DNA from: Chitinophaga horti
GTDB taxonomy: Bacteria; Bacteroidota; Bacteroidia; Chitinophagales; Chitinophagaceae
Length of the DNA stretch: 64,000 nucleotides
Direction: 5' to 3'
Assembly (NCBI RefSeq): GCF_022867795.2
Contig: NZ_CP107006.1
Location: 248,001-312,000 of the forward strand
The translations under genes were made by a program, and so were the position numbers. Each line of letters opens with the position of its first letter. Position 1 is the stretch's first letter. The notes under the pieces were generated by a model, which had not been told where the DNA came from, searched no databases, and saw nothing but the letters and a program-made list of their open reading frames with translations. Of this stretch, positions 1 through 8,445 are shown piece by piece.

Positions 1-57
1 GTGGAGATGAGCCCATATGATTTATCGAGAGGAAGGATCATTTTTAGGTACAAGTAG
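1..57 (+). CDS. infA: Translation initiation factor IF-1, C-terminal end (partial)
   Basis: The window opens inside this gene. Reading from base 1 gives VEMSPYDLSRGRIIFRYK and a TAG stop at 55-57, the standard end of IF-1 (the SPYDL...GRI..R motif is diagnostic). IF-1 is a small OB-fold protein that sits in the ribosomal A site during initiation. Its place before rpmJ and rpsM is the usual spc/alpha operon order. The start and most of the gene lie outside the window. Confidence 0.93.
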   Translation: MEMSPYDLSRGRIIFRYK

Positions 58-159
58 TCAAATAGCGGGGAGTTGGAGCGATTGGCTGTGTCCCAGTAAA
101 CTGACGCACGTAGTGCACGAACAACACAACTTTTAATTTTTATCTTATAATTTAAATAT

Positions 160-276
160 ATGAAGGTTAGAGCTTCAATCAAGAAAAGAAGTGCGGATTG
201 CAAGATTGTGCGCAGGAAAGGTAAACTGCTTGTGATCAACAAAAAGAATCCTCGCTTTAAACAACGCCAGGGATAA
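160..276 (+). CDS. rpmJ: 50S ribosomal protein L36
   Basis: A 38-residue very basic protein starting [10 protein letters not shown] and ending [10 protein letters not shown], which matches the L36 family in length and ends. The zinc-ribbon is reduced: the first positions read [13 protein letters not shown], with one Cys (Cys14) and no full CxxC...CxxxxH set, so this looks like a zinc-independent L36. L36 stabilises 23S rRNA late in 50S assembly. It lies between infA and rpsM, in normal operon order, about 100 bp after infA. Confidence 0.96.
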   Translation: MKVRASIKKRSADCKIVRRKGKLLVINKKNPRFKQRQG

Positions 277-340
277 TTGGCGTGCGTAGGGGATTTCTCT
301 GCGCGCATTTAACACTGACATTATAAATTAAACAAGTGAT

Positions 341-721
341 ATGGCACGTATAGCCGGTATAGATCTTCCTAAAAACAAAAGAGGCGAAATAGGCCTGACC
401 TATATTTTTGGTATTGGTCGTTCTACCGCCCAATATATCCTGAATAAAGCAGAAATTGATCTGAACAAAAAAGTGAAAGATTGGAATGACGACGATCAAG
501 CCGCCATCCGTAACATCATCAACGGTGAGTTGAAGGTGGAAGGTCAGCTGCGTTCGGAAGTTCAGATGAACATCAAACGTCTGCTGGATATAGCTTGCTA
601 CCGCGGTCTTCGTCACAGGAAAGGTCTGCCGCTGCGCGGTCAGCGTACTCGTACCAACAGCCGTACACGTAAAGGTAAGCGTAAGACAGTTGCTGGTAAG
701 AAGAAAGCACCTAAGAAATAG
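341..721 (+). CDS. rpsM: 30S ribosomal protein S13
   Basis: A 126-residue protein beginning [20 protein letters not shown] with the GIG(R)S helix-hairpin-helix segment near residue 25 and the arginine-rich [20 protein letters not shown] tail near residues 90-110 that contacts P-site tRNA and 16S rRNA. Length is usual for the family. It is the first small-subunit gene of the alpha-operon part of the cluster. A short GC-rich hairpin (GCGTGC/GCGCGC arms) lies just upstream at about 281-307. Confidence 0.98.
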   Translation: MARIAGIDLPKNKRGEIGLTYIFGIGRSTAQYILNKAEIDLNKKVKDWNDDDQAAIRNIINGELKVEGQLRSEVQMNIKRLLDIACYRGLRHRKGLPLRGQRTRTNSRTRKGKRKTVAGKKKAPKK

Positions 722-828
722 TAAATAGGCCCTGTGCTGATGTTCTTTCTTCCGGATCCGGGATGTCAGGCAACTAATGGGTGTTTATCATAACGGATCG
801 GGAACAGTCATATTCGGAAATAATTATT

Positions 829-1227
829 ATGGCAAAAGCAAACAATACCAAAGCTGCTGCGAAGAAAAGGGTAGTAAAGGTAGATAACTACGGAGACGTA
901 CATATCTCCGCCAGCTTTAACAATATCATTGTTAGCATCACCAATAAATTTGGTCAGGTTATATCCTGGTCTTCTGCTGGTAAAATGGGTTTCAAGGGTT
1001 CTAAAAAGAACACTCCGTACGCTGCCCAGCTGGCTGCTAGCGATGCTGCTAAAGTAGCTATCGACGCCGGCCTGAAGAGAGCTGACGTGTTTGTAAAAGG
1101 TCCTGGTGCAGGTCGTGAAAGCGCTATCCGTGCTATCGCGAACTCCGGTATCGAAGTAAACATGATCAAAGACGTAACGCCTTTGCCACACAACGGTTGT
1201 CGTCCTCCTAAGAAACGTAGGGTATAG
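829..1227 (+). CDS. rpsK: 30S ribosomal protein S11
   Basis: I place the start at the ATG at 829 ([14 protein letters not shown]), giving 132 residues; the open frame continues upstream to 781 but that extension (MFIITDREQ...) is not S11-like. The body has the family motifs [36 protein letters not shown] and the C-terminal [17 protein letters not shown]11 forms the platform of the 30S subunit and pairs with S21, whose gene is at 58914. Part of the rpsM-rpsK-rpsD-rpoA-rplQ run. Confidence 0.97.
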   Translation: MAKANNTKAAAKKRVVKVDNYGDVHISASFNNIIVSITNKFGQVISWSSAGKMGFKGSKKNTPYAAQLAASDAAKVAIDAGLKRADVFVKGPGAGRESAIRAIANSGIEVNMIKDVTPLPHNGCRPPKKRRV

Positions 1228-1331
1228 TTTCAAACAATTTCCAGGATACAGTTTCTTTCGGTATATTTATCATCTACCGAAGGGATCGCTGAATCCTGGA
1301 ATTTGCAATTCATATTTACACTTAACAGTGG

Positions 1332-1399
1332 GTGTGCGATCAGGTTTTAGATTTTTTGAAGAGCGCACATCGTAACTAAAAAATCTAACAAATTAAAAC
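1332..1399 (+). promoter_or_regulatory. Possible pseudoknot in the rpsD (S4) leader
   Basis: Two complementary pairs interleave just before the rpsD start: TGTGCG (1333-1338) with CGCACA (1364-1369), and TAGATTTTTT (1348-1357) with AAAAAATCTA (1378-1387). The order A-B-A'-B' is an H-type pseudoknot, or two mutually exclusive hairpins, and the last arm ends 12 nt before the ATG. S4 is known to repress its own synthesis by binding a pseudoknot in the alpha-operon leader of E. coli and a leader upstream of rpsD in Bacillus. Use of this one as an S4 operator is inference. Confidence 0.5.
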
Positions 1400-2005
1400 A
1401 TGGCAAGGTACACAGGACCAAAGACCAAGATTTCAAGAATCTTCGGCGAACCCATTCTCGGTAATGGCAAGTATTTAGGTAAGAACAGCAACCCTCCCGG
1501 TCAGCACGGTGCTACCAGGAAGCGTAAACAGCTGGGCGAGTACGCTCTGCAGCTGCGTGAAAAACAGAAGGCAAAGTACACTTATGGTGTATTGGAGCGC
1601 CAGTTCCGTAACCTGTTCGAAGAAGCTAACCGTAGAAAAGGCGTTACCGGTGAAGTATTGATCAAACTGCTGGAAGCTCGTTTGGACAACACCGTATTCC
1701 GTCTGGGTATCGCTCCTAGCCGTCCGGCTGCCCGTCAGCTGGTGTCTCACAAACACATCACTGTTAACGGTCACGTAATGAACGTTCCTTCTTATCAGCT
1801 GAAACCAGGTGATATCATCGGCCTGAAAGATAAGACTGCAGGTAACACTGCGCTGACCAGCGTAATTCGCGGTAAAAACCCGAAATTCTCCTGGTTAGAC
1901 TGGAACGAGAAAGAAAACAAAGGTACATTCATCGCATACCCTGAAAGGGATAGCGTTCCTGAAAACATCAAGGAACAGCTGATCGTAGAGTTGTACTCTA
2001 AATAA
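1400..2005 (+). CDS. rpsD: 30S ribosomal protein S4
   Basis: A 201-residue protein starting [20 protein letters not shown], with the S4 RNA-binding domain around residues 92-150 ([34 protein letters not shown]). No N-terminal zinc-binding cysteines are present, so it is the zinc-free form. S4 nucleates 30S assembly and in many bacteria regulates its own operon. The 172-bp spacer before it is strongly structured: an outer TTTCCAGGAT/ATCCTGGAA pairing (about 1238-1299) and the pseudoknot candidate at 1332-1387, which would suit autoregulation. Confidence 0.97.
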   Translation: MARYTGPKTKISRIFGEPILGNGKYLGKNSNPPGQHGATRKRKQLGEYALQLREKQKAKYTYGVLERQFRNLFEEANRRKGVTGEVLIKLLEARLDNTVFRLGIAPSRPAARQLVSHKHITVNGHVMNVPSYQLKPGDIIGLKDKTAGNTALTSVIRGKNPKFSWLDWNEKENKGTFIAYPERDSVPENIKEQLIVELYSK

Positions 2006-2018
2006 TAGTACTTTTTTA

Positions 2019-2061
2019 GTCCATGACGCATGGTCCTTACTAAGGTCTGTGTGTCATGGAC
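2019..2061 (+). other. Hairpin in the rpsD-rpoA spacer
   Basis: Perfect 9-bp arms GTCCATGAC (2019-2027) and GTCATGGAC (2053-2061) with further pairing inside. It is not followed by a T run, so it is not an intrinsic terminator; RNA processing or stability is a reasonable guess. Confidence 0.6.
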
Positions 2062-2110
2062 ATTTCCGATATTATATATCATACATTCAAATCTTAAAAC
2101 TATCATATCA

Positions 2111-3106
2111 ATGGCAATTTTAAATTTCCAAAAGCCTGACAAGATCGTTTTGCAGAAGTCTACCGACTTCGAAGCTCAATTCGAGTTCCGTCCGTTAGAA
2201 CCAGGTTATGGCGTGACCATCGGTAACGCACTTCGTCGTGTGTTGCTGTCGTCTCTGGAGGGCTATGCCATTGTGGGTATAAAGATTGAAGGCGCCGATC
2301 ACGAATTTGCTACCCTGAAAGGGATTACTGAAGACGTGACAGAGATTATCCTGAACCTGAAACAGGTGCGCTTCAAGAAGATCGTTGAGAATGAAGTTAG
2401 TAACGAAAAAGTGCAGATCTCTATTAAAGGTAAAACGGAGTTCCGCGCCGATATGATAGAGAAAGCCACTAACTCTTTCCAGATCATGAACCCCGAGCTG
2501 CTGATCTGCACACTCGACCCGTCCGCTAAACTGGACATCGAACTGACCATCGGTAAAGGCCGTGGTTATGTGCCCGCAGAGGAAAACAAACCCAAAGATG
2601 CCATTTTCGGCTACATCGCAATCGACTCTGTTTTCACGCCGATCAAAAACGTGAAATACAGCATCGAAAACACGCGTGTAGAGCAGAAAACTGACTACGA
2701 AAAACTGATCATGGAAGTGGTTACCGATGGTACCATTCACCCGGAAGAGGCAGTTAAACAGGCATCCCGCATCCTGATCCAACACCTGATGATCATCACA
2801 GATGAAAACATCAGCTTCGATACTAAAGACACTGAGAAAGAAGATGTAGTGGACGAACAAACACTGCAACTCCGTAAGATCCTGAAAACTCCGCTGGAAG
2901 ACCTGGACCTGAGCGTACGTGCGTTCAACTGTCTGAAAGCTGCGAAAATTAACTCTCTGAGCGAACTGGTACAGTACGAGCAGGAAGAGCTGATGAAGTT
3001 CAGGAACTTCGGTCAGAAATCTCTCAGCGAAATCGAACAAGTGCTGGGCGAAAGAGGTCTTCACTTCGGTATGGACCTTTCCAAACTGAAACTGGACGAA
3101 GAGTAG
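2111..3106 (+). CDS. rpoA: DNA-directed RNA polymerase subunit alpha
   Basis: The start is the ATG at 2111 ([18 protein letters not shown]), giving 331 residues; the upstream in-frame extension to 2030 runs through the spacer hairpin and is not family-like. The N-terminal domain carries [20 protein letters not shown] (about residues 38-57), the assembly core of alpha. The C-terminal domain (about 255-331) carries [20 protein letters not shown] and [14 protein letters not shown], the helix-hairpin-helix that contacts UP elements and regulators. It is placed as usual between rpsD and rplQ. Confidence 0.97.
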   Translation: MAILNFQKPDKIVLQKSTDFEAQFEFRPLEPGYGVTIGNALRRVLLSSLEGYAIVGIKIEGADHEFATLKGITEDVTEIILNLKQVRFKKIVENEVSNEKVQISIKGKTEFRADMIEKATNSFQIMNPELLICTLDPSAKLDIELTIGKGRGYVPAEENKPKDAIFGYIAIDSVFTPIKNVKYSIENTRVEQKTDYEKLIMEVVTDGTIHPEEAVKQASRILIQHLMIITDENISFDTKDTEKEDVVDEQTLQLRKILKTPLEDLDLSVRAFNCLKAAKINSLSELVQYEQEELMKFRNFGQKSLSEIEQVLGERGLHFGMDLSKLKLDEE

Positions 3107-3139
3107 TCGTTAAACTACTTATCTATAATTAAACAAGTA

Positions 3140-3166
3140 CCCTGTAATTCCTGACACGGTACAGGG
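3140..3166 (+). other. Hairpin in the rpoA-rplQ spacer
   Basis: CCCTGTA (3140-3146) pairs with TACAGGG (3160-3166) immediately before rplQ. No T run follows. It parallels the hairpins in the other spacers of this operon. Confidence 0.5.
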
Positions 3167-3184
3167 GAATAAAACAACAATGTC

Positions 3185-3673
3185 ATGCGTCACGGAGTTA
3201 AATTAAACAGACTGAGCCGTAAATCGGCCCACCGCAAAAGCCTGATGAGCAATCTGGCTATGGAACTGATCAGCCACAAGCGTATCACTACCACTCTTGC
3301 TAAAGCCAAAGCCCTGCGTGTATACGTTGAGCCACTGCTGACAAGAGCGAAGGAAGATAACACGCACAACCGCAGGATCGTATTCAGCTATCTTCAGGAT
3401 AAAGAATCGATCAAAGAACTGTTCGGTGTTATCAGCGAGAAAATCGCTAACCGTCCTGGTGGTTACACCCGCATCATTAAGCTGGGTAAACGTATGGGCG
3501 ATGCTGCTGAGGTTGCAATGATCGAGCTGGTGGACTTCAACGAGGTTTACGGTAAAACAGTTGCGAAAGAAGCTGCTCCTGCTAAGAAAACTCGTCGTGC
3601 CGGTGGTGCGAAGAAGAAAGCAGAAGGCGAAGCTCCAGCTGCAGAAGCTACAGAAGAAAAAGCAGCTGAATAG
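3185..3673 (+). CDS. rplQ: 50S ribosomal protein L17
   Basis: 162 residues starting [20 protein letters not shown], the invariant L17 N terminus, with [17 protein letters not shown] in the middle. The core of about 120 residues is followed by a low-complexity Ala/Lys/Glu tail (about residues 124-162), an extension typical of Bacteroidota L17. It closes the operon: a strong terminator follows 25 bp after the stop. Confidence 0.97.
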   Translation: MRHGVKLNRLSRKSAHRKSLMSNLAMELISHKRITTTLAKAKALRVYVEPLLTRAKEDNTHNRRIVFSYLQDKESIKELFGVISEKIANRPGGYTRIIKLGKRMGDAAEVAMIELVDFNEVYGKTVAKEAAPAKKTRRAGGAKKKAEGEAPAAEATEEKAAE

Positions 3674-3697
3674 TTGTTACTATAATCTTCTTGTTAT

Positions 3698-3731
3698 AAA
3701 GGACAAAGCATTACGCTTTGTCCTTTTTTTA
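3698..3731 (+). terminator. Rho-independent terminator after rplQ
   Basis: Perfect 12-bp stem AAAGGACAAAGC/GCTTTGTCCTTT with loop ATTAC, followed by a T run. It ends the ribosomal protein operon. Confidence 0.92.
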
Positions 3732-3749
3732 TATGTGGCAGGGTATTTG

Positions 3750-3757
3750 TATCTTTG
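3750..3757 (+). promoter_or_regulatory. Bacteroidota -7 box upstream of the zinc-ribbon gene
   Basis: TATCTTTG matches TAnnTTTG; transcription should begin near 3762-3764. This puts the upstream in-frame codons outside the mRNA and supports the ATG at 3802. Confidence 0.6.
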
Positions 3758-3801
3758 ACTTCGTCATCTGTCTATCCTATAAGCGAAAACCGACAACACC
3801 T

Positions 3802-4629
3802 ATGCATTATTTAAAATGTGATAATTGCGGTTATCTTAATCCGCTCAAATCCGAATACGCTACTTTCTGCGAACATTGCGGTAAAAAGTTGAAGGATAAT
3901 TTTGGTACCTGGAAGCTTACGCATCCGCAATCTGATTTCGAAAAATTTAAGCAGGAGGTTGGACTTAGCGGGGATGATGCCGCTATAGGCCAGAAACAAT
4001 TCCGTCGCAGTAAAACATCACCTAAGGTGAAACGGATCATTGCTATTGCCGTAGCGATTGTCGTTGGGGTTGTGGTTGCGGGATTCGCAGGCCGCCTGGG
4101 AGAACGGGTAGCCAAATCCTTTAATGAAGTAAAGGCGCCGGCGGAATGGTTGACTGGGTCGTGGAAAACGTTTACCCCTTTTACAGGAAGTAACTTCACG
4201 ATCGAAACGCCCGTGAACTTAACTGCCAGGAAATATGACTTACCCCCTGACGTACAGCAGCACATCAAAGATATGCACGCGTACGAAAATGCCGAGAAGG
4301 ATGGAATGAAGATCGCTGTGAGCAAGGCCATATATAATGATGGGATTACTACGGACCTAAATGGGGCAGCCGACGGTACCATCAATAGCTTACAACAGCA
4401 ACCAGACGTAAGCCAATTTGATTTCACCCGCCAGGAAATATCGGTTAATGGCACACCTGCTATCTTACAAAAGGGTAGTTACGTTTACAGGAAAAGTACG
4501 GCTTTACAATTTATCACCCTGAGCATAGCTAAAGACAACGAGCTTTACCAGGTGATGTCGATCTATGGGGCGGCTGACGATACGGGAAGTACGGTTGCTG
4601 GCCGTTTTATCCGGTCTGTAAAGCTTTAA
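3802..4629 (+). CDS. Zinc-ribbon, single-pass membrane protein
   Basis: 275 residues from the ATG at 3802. It opens with a compact zinc ribbon (CDNC at Cys6/Cys9 and CEHC at Cys23/Cys26), then a basic linker KTSPKVKR, one transmembrane helix (about residues 76-95, IIAIAVAIVVGVVVAGFAG) and a C-terminal domain of about 170 residues. The basic linker before the helix predicts a cytoplasmic ribbon and an exported C-terminal domain. That domain (SNFTIETPVNL..., later LSIAKDNELYQVMSIYG) resembles secreted domains of unknown function. I do not recognise a specific family. It has its own promoter and is monocistronic. Confidence 0.85.
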   Translation: MHYLKCDNCGYLNPLKSEYATFCEHCGKKLKDNFGTWKLTHPQSDFEKFKQEVGLSGDDAAIGQKQFRRSKTSPKVKRIIAIAVAIVVGVVVAGFAGRLGERVAKSFNEVKAPAEWLTGSWKTFTPFTGSNFTIETPVNLTARKYDLPPDVQQHIKDMHAYENAEKDGMKIAVSKAIYNDGITTDLNGAADGTINSLQQQPDVSQFDFTRQEISVNGTPAILQKGSYVYRKSTALQFITLSIAKDNELYQVMSIYGAADDTGSTVAGRFIRSVKL

Positions 4630-4673
4630 TTAACCCTTTTAAAAATTTTTCTCTCAATCGTCTTTCGATTTCG

Positions 4674-4681
4674 TACCTTTG
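4674..4681 (+). promoter_or_regulatory. carA promoter -7 box
   Basis: TACCTTTG, a full match to TAnnTTTG. Transcription should start near 4686, so the carA start must lie downstream, consistent with ATG 4748. Confidence 0.75.
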
Positions 4682-4747
4682 CGGAGTTTTTTTAACCGGT
4701 ACTTTCGGACCGGCCGGAAGCACCACAAAAATAAGACAGTAAGAAGA

Positions 4748-5854
4748 ATGCCTCAGTCAAGATCCACCCAGCCTGCCATGCTGATGTTAGAAGATGGCAC
4801 TGTTTACCATGGTAAAGCTTTTGGAAAGATCGGCACTGCCGCCGGTGAGCTTTGCTTTAACACTGGAATGACGGGTTACCAGGAAGTGTTTACCGATCCT
4901 TCCTATAAGGGACAGGTATTGATCATGAACAATTGTTATGTAGGTAACTATGGCACGAAGAAGGAGGATGTAGAGAGCAGTTCTGTGAAGATCAGTGGTC
5001 TCATCTGTAAAAATATTTCGTACAACTACTCCCGCAAGCAGGCAGACGAATCTTTGGAGCAGTTCCTGGCTGAAAATAACCTGGTAGCGATCTATGATGT
5101 CGATACCCGCGCGCTCGTGTCGCACGTACGCAGCAAAGGTGCAATGAACTGTATCATTTCTTCCGAAATACTTGACGAAGCGAAACTTAAGGCAGAACTG
5201 GCTAAAGTTCCATCTATGGAAGGCCAGGCCCTGTGTGCAGAAGTATCCACCGACGAAGCCTATACTGTTGGTGATCCTAATGCAGAAATCCGCATTGCTG
5301 TGATGGACAACGGTGTGAAGCGCAACATGCTGAAATGCCTCTCCGATCGCGCTTATTTGAAGGTGTTCCCTACAGATACGCCTTTTGAGGAAACGGAGAA
5401 ATTCCAGCCGCATGCTTACTTCATTTCTAACGGTCCTGGCGATCCGGCACCATTGACTTATGCAGTAGATAATATCAAAAAGATACTGGAAGCTGAGCGT
5501 CCAATGTTCGGCATCTGCCTTGGACACCAATTGCTGGCGCTTGCTAACGGCATCCCGACTTATAAAATGCACCACGGTCACCGTGGACTGAACCATCCGG
5601 TTAAAAACCTATTGACCGGCCGTTGCGAAATTACCACCCAAAACCATGGCTTTGCCATTGATGCGGAAGCGGTTAGCAAATCAGAAAATGTAGAGGTTAC
5701 GCACGTTAACCTGAACGATAACTCTGTAGAAGGTATCAGGATCAAGAACAAGCCTGCGTTCTCTGTGCAGTATCACCCGGAATCAACTCCAGGTCCGCAC
5801 GACTCAAGGTATTTGTTCGATGACTTCTTTACGATGATTAAAGCGAATATGTAG
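4748..5854 (+). CDS. carA: Carbamoyl-phosphate synthase small subunit
   Basis: 368 residues from ATG 4748 (MPQSRSTQPAMLMLEDGTVYHG); an in-frame extension to 4679 overlaps the promoter and is rejected. It is the glutaminase subunit that feeds ammonia to CarB for arginine and pyrimidine synthesis. The N-terminal half has GELCFNTGMTGYQEVFTDPSY; the C-terminal class I amidotransferase domain has the nucleophile in GICLGHQ (Cys257) and the His-Glu pair in YHPESTPGPHD. Length is normal. carB is not adjacent here. Downstream are the RNA-like units at 5900-6106. Confidence 0.96.
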   Translation: MPQSRSTQPAMLMLEDGTVYHGKAFGKIGTAAGELCFNTGMTGYQEVFTDPSYKGQVLIMNNCYVGNYGTKKEDVESSSVKISGLICKNISYNYSRKQADESLEQFLAENNLVAIYDVDTRALVSHVRSKGAMNCIISSEILDEAKLKAELAKVPSMEGQALCAEVSTDEAYTVGDPNAEIRIAVMDNGVKRNMLKCLSDRAYLKVFPTDTPFEETEKFQPHAYFISNGPGDPAPLTYAVDNIKKILEAERPMFGICLGHQLLALANGIPTYKMHHGHRGLNHPVKNLLTGRCEITTQNHGFAIDAEAVSKSENVEVTHVNLNDNSVEGIRIKNKPAFSVQYHPESTPGPHDSRYLFDDFFTMIKANM

Positions 5855-5899
5855 GAGCGTTGAATCCTTTTAATAAGATACTGTTCGATTAGTATGTAG

Positions 5900-5966
5900 A
5901 AAACCAAAAGGTCCCGAGGAATCGGGACCTTACTATTTTATAAATTCCACGTTATGAAAACTGATG
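5900..5966 (-). ncRNA. Candidate small RNA, copy 1 of a pair
   Basis: On the minus strand a perfect -7 box TACCTTTG (5974-5967) is followed by about 28 nt shared with copy 2 (5965-5938) and then a 10-bp hairpin AAGGTCCCGA/TCGGGACCTT with a U-rich tail (TTTTGGTTTT). This is promoter, short body, intrinsic terminator. On the plus strand the same hairpin lacks a good T run, so it serves carA poorly. The conserved body contains the reverse complement of ATGAAAACTGAT. No known RNA family recognised. Confidence 0.5.
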
Positions 5967-6098
5967 CAAAGGTACACGGTCCTTTGCCAATATCATTTTA
6001 TGTAATTGTTACTTTGAGCGGTGAGGAGTGGACAAAAAAATACGGCCCCGAGAACGGAGCCGTTTGCCTTTATAAATTCCACGTTATGAAAAACTGAT
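5938..6098. repeat. Two direct copies of a 28-29 bp element
   Basis: Copies at 5938-5965 and 6070-6098, 132 bp apart, identical except for one extra A in an A run. Core on the plus strand: TTCCACGTTATGAAAA. Each is preceded on the plus strand by an unrelated GC-rich hairpin. Confidence 0.9.
5967..5974 (-). promoter_or_regulatory. -7 box of candidate sRNA 1
   Basis: Minus-strand TACCTTTG. No clear TTG at the usual -33 distance. Confidence 0.5.
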
Positions 6099-6099
6099 A
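6034..6099 (-). ncRNA. Candidate small RNA, copy 2 of a pair
   Basis: Minus strand: the segment shared with copy 1 (6098-6070; one extra T) is followed by a 9-bp hairpin ACGGCTCCG/CGGGGCCGT with loop TTCT and then ATTTTTTT, a clean intrinsic terminator. A weaker promoter-like TATTTTG lies just upstream (6106-6100, spacer one base short). The terminator hairpin differs in sequence from copy 1 while the 5' segment is conserved, the pattern expected for sibling sRNAs with a common seed. Confidence 0.5.
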
Positions 6100-6106
6100 C
6101 AAAATA

Positions 6107-6501
6107 TTTTGAAAGTGGTTTGCTAAAACGTTTTAGTTAGCTACACTTTATTGGTCGTTTGTTATACTGCAAATTTCCAACCTTTTTTTGAATTGTCAAA
6201 ATTATATTAGTTAAATTTTTGCAAAAGCCGAATGAACCGTTAAGAACTAATATCTAAATATTTCTAATTTTTAAATCTTTCTCCCATTTCGTTCGCTTCA
6301 TGATGTAAACTTACTTATAAAACTGTTCCAAAACAAATTTTAATCGCAAAATATCATGAAAGTGGTATAAAAAGTAAATATTGAATTATTTATAATATAA
6401 TATTAGTCCTTTTAAAGCGTAATTCCGACACTAAAAATTCAGTCTGCCTAAACAATTATTTAATCTTATTTTAACTTTAGCCTTCGAAATGTTAACGTAG
6501 C
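6107..6501. other. AT-rich gene-free spacer
   Basis: About 395 bp of strongly AT-rich DNA between the RNA-like units and the end of the aminotransferase gene. No ORF, terminator or consensus -7 box stands out. There is one short inverted repeat around AAACGTTTT (near 6125). Confidence 0.5.
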
Positions 6502-7698
6502 CTAGTTAATCCGCCCCGGGTAAATCTCCAATGCTTTTTCCAGGCAGGTCATCGCATGCCTTATATCCTCTTTATTCAAAACATAGGCCAATCTTATTTC
6601 ATTTTTGCCCAAACCTGGAGTGGCATAAAAACCAGTAGCGGGTGAAACCATGACCGTTTGCTGCTCGTAAGAGAAAGACTCCAGTATCCATTGGCAGAAC
6701 TTATCCGCGTCATCGATCGGCAGTTTAGCCATAGCATAGAATGCACCGCCTGGATTAGGGCAGTAAACACCCGGTATTTTATTCAGCAACGAAACAAGTA
6801 TGTCGCGACGGCTTTGATATTCAGCTTTAATATCGTCGAAATAATCATCTGGGAGGTCTACGGCAGCTTCGCCGGCGATCTGCGCAAAGCTGGGAGGGCT
6901 CAGGCGGGCTTGTGCGAACTTCATTACCGCATCCAGTACCTGCTGGTTTTTTGTTACCAGGGCACCGATTCTGCCACCGCAGGCGCTATAACGCTTAGAT
7001 ATGGTATCCATCAGGATCACGTTATTCTCCATTCCTTCCAGGTTCATAGCAGAGATGTGTTTGCCAGTATAGCAAAACTCACGATATGCTTCGTCAGAGA
7101 AAAGGAAAAGATTGTATTTGAGGCACAGCTGCTTCAATACCTCCATTTCCTCGCGGCTATACAGGTAACCGGTTGGATTGTTGGGATTACAGATAAGTAT
7201 CGCCTTCGTTTTAGGCGTGATTAGCTGTTCGAACTGCTCGATAGGAGGCAGCGCGAAGCCCGTTTCGATGGAAGAAGTGATGGGTTTAACATGTACATTT
7301 GCTGCAACAGCGAAACCGTTATAGTTAGCGTAGAAGGGCTCGGGAATAATGACTTCGTCGCCCGGATCGAGGCAGGCCATGAAGCCGAAAAGAATCGCTT
7401 CCGATCCGCCGGTGGTTACAATGATCTGATTATGGTTAACCTCCACATCAAATTTCTTGTAGTAACCTGTCAGCTTGCGGCGGTAGCTCTCGTTACCCGC
7501 GCTGTGGCTGTATTCCAGGATCTTGAAATCAGAATGACGCACCGCATCCAGCACGGGTTGCGGCGTTTCGATGTCGGGTTGTCCGATGTTCAGGTGGTAT
7601 ACTTTAACTCCTTTTTTCTTGGCTGCTTCGGCAAATGGCACCAGCTTCCGGATTGGGGAGGCGGGCATCTGTTCGCCCCTCTGGCTAATGGTAGGCAT
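6502..7698 (-). CDS. PLP-dependent class I/II aminotransferase
   Basis: 398 residues from the ATG at 7698 (MPTISQRGEQMPASPIRKL). A fold-type I aminotransferase of the aspartate/aromatic group: LNIGQPDIETP near the N terminus, NPNNPTG in the middle, SDEAY, and the Schiff-base lysine in DTISKRYSACGGRIG, with the C-terminal Arg in NEIRLAYV binding the substrate carboxylate. Substrate cannot be assigned. A -7 box at 7722-7729 excludes longer starts. It has its own promoter and converges with the small-RNA region. Confidence 0.92.
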   Translation of the reverse strand: MPTISQRGEQMPASPIRKLVPFAEAAKKKGVKVYHLNIGQPDIETPQPVLDAVRHSDFKILEYSHSAGNESYRRKLTGYYKKFDVEVNHNQIIVTTGGSEAILFGFMACLDPGDEVIIPEPFYANYNGFAVAANVHVKPITSSIETGFALPPIEQFEQLITPKTKAILICNPNNPTGYLYSREEMEVLKQLCLKYNLFLFSDEAYREFCYTGKHISAMNLEGMENNVILMDTISKRYSACGGRIGALVTKNQQVLDAVMKFAQARLSPPSFAQIAGEAAVDLPDDYFDDIKAEYQSRRDILVSLLNKIPGVYCPNPGGAFYAMAKLPIDDADKFCQWILESFSYEQQTVMVSPATGFYATPGLGKNEIRLAYVLNKEDIRHAMTCLEKALEIYPGRIN

Positions 7699-7721
7699 GA
7701 TTTTGTTATACTTTTGAAGTG

Positions 7722-7729
7722 CAAAGGTA
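7722..7729 (-). promoter_or_regulatory. Aminotransferase promoter -7 box
   Basis: Minus-strand TACCTTTG, 23 bp upstream of the ATG at 7698. Confidence 0.7.
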
Positions 7730-7761
7730 GCGCTTATGTGGCTGCCTTTAAATGGATGACA

Positions 7762-7793
7762 TAAAAAAAGCTGCTCCATCAGGAACAGCTTTT
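7762..7793 (-). terminator. Terminator after the DUF1573 gene
   Basis: Minus strand: AAAGCTGTTCC/GGAGCAGCTTT stem with TGAT loop and a run of T. Confidence 0.85.
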
Positions 7794-7813
7794 CAAGATC
7801 TTATAAATCAGGT

Positions 7814-8215
7814 TTAGTTTTCTACGATACCTTCAAGGTGCAATTCCTTATCCTGATCCACGCCCTTCAGTTTCACCCAAACGGTCTTTTGTTGTTTACC
7901 TACTGCATTAGCGCTGTAATTCGCAGTGATCTTACCTTTTTTACCAGGCAGAATCGGCTCTTTGGTCCAGGTTGGAGTGGTGCAACCACAGCTCGGACGA
8001 GCGGCTTCGATAATTACCGGCTCCTTACTAACGTTCACAAATTCAAATTCAGCACTAACAGGCTTATTGAGTTTGGTTTTGCCAAAGTCAACTGTTTCTT
8101 TTGTGAATTTGATTTTGGCGTCAACCGGGTTAGCGGGCGCACCAGTCTGAGCCTGAGCCCAAAGCGCTGTTGTTAACAGCATGCTTGCAAATAGGGATAA
8201 GATAAATTTTTTCAT
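7814..8215 (-). CDS. DUF1573 secreted protein
   Basis: 133 residues with a signal peptide (MKKFILSLFASMLLTTALWA, cleavage likely after AQA near residue 22) and one DUF1573 Ig-like beta-sandwich: KFTKETVDFGKTKLNKPV, then the signature PSCGCTTPTW near residues 80-90. These small periplasmic proteins are very common in Bacteroidota; their biochemical role is unknown. It has its own terminator and probably stands alone. Confidence 0.9.
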   Translation of the reverse strand: MKKFILSLFASMLLTTALWAQAQTGAPANPVDAKIKFTKETVDFGKTKLNKPVSAEFEFVNVSKEPVIIEAARPSCGCTTPTWTKEPILPGKKGKITANYSANAVGKQQKTVWVKLKGVDQDKELHLEGIVEN

Positions 8216-8419
8216 CTTTTTAAGTGGTTTTAAAAACGATTGGTTAAAAACAAAATCGGTTTCAATTTCTATTTAAACAAATTTACGGCCAAAAACCTTG
8301 TGATCCGTCAGAAATTATTAAAATCTTCTTAAAAAAATAAATAATTTGAGTAGAGAAGCGCCACTGCAAAGGAAGGAGCGCGATGCAGCTAAAGCATTAG
8401 CGAACAAAGTATTATTCCT

Positions 8420-8427
8420 TACATTTG
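8420..8427 (+). promoter_or_regulatory. E1 gene promoter -7 box
   Basis: TACATTTG, a full match, 18 nt before the ATG at 8446. Confidence 0.65.
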
Positions 8428-8445
8428 TGTTTTAACCGGACAGGC

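Noticed and set aside
3561..3758. Frame overlapping the end of rplQ and its terminator
   Set aside because: It reads Lys/Leu-rich out-of-frame sequence through the rplQ tail and a clear terminator.
5954..6097. 47-codon plus-strand frame starting MKTDAKVHG between the repeats
   Set aside because: It runs through the hairpin and the second repeat; the promoter and terminator signals on the other strand explain the region better.
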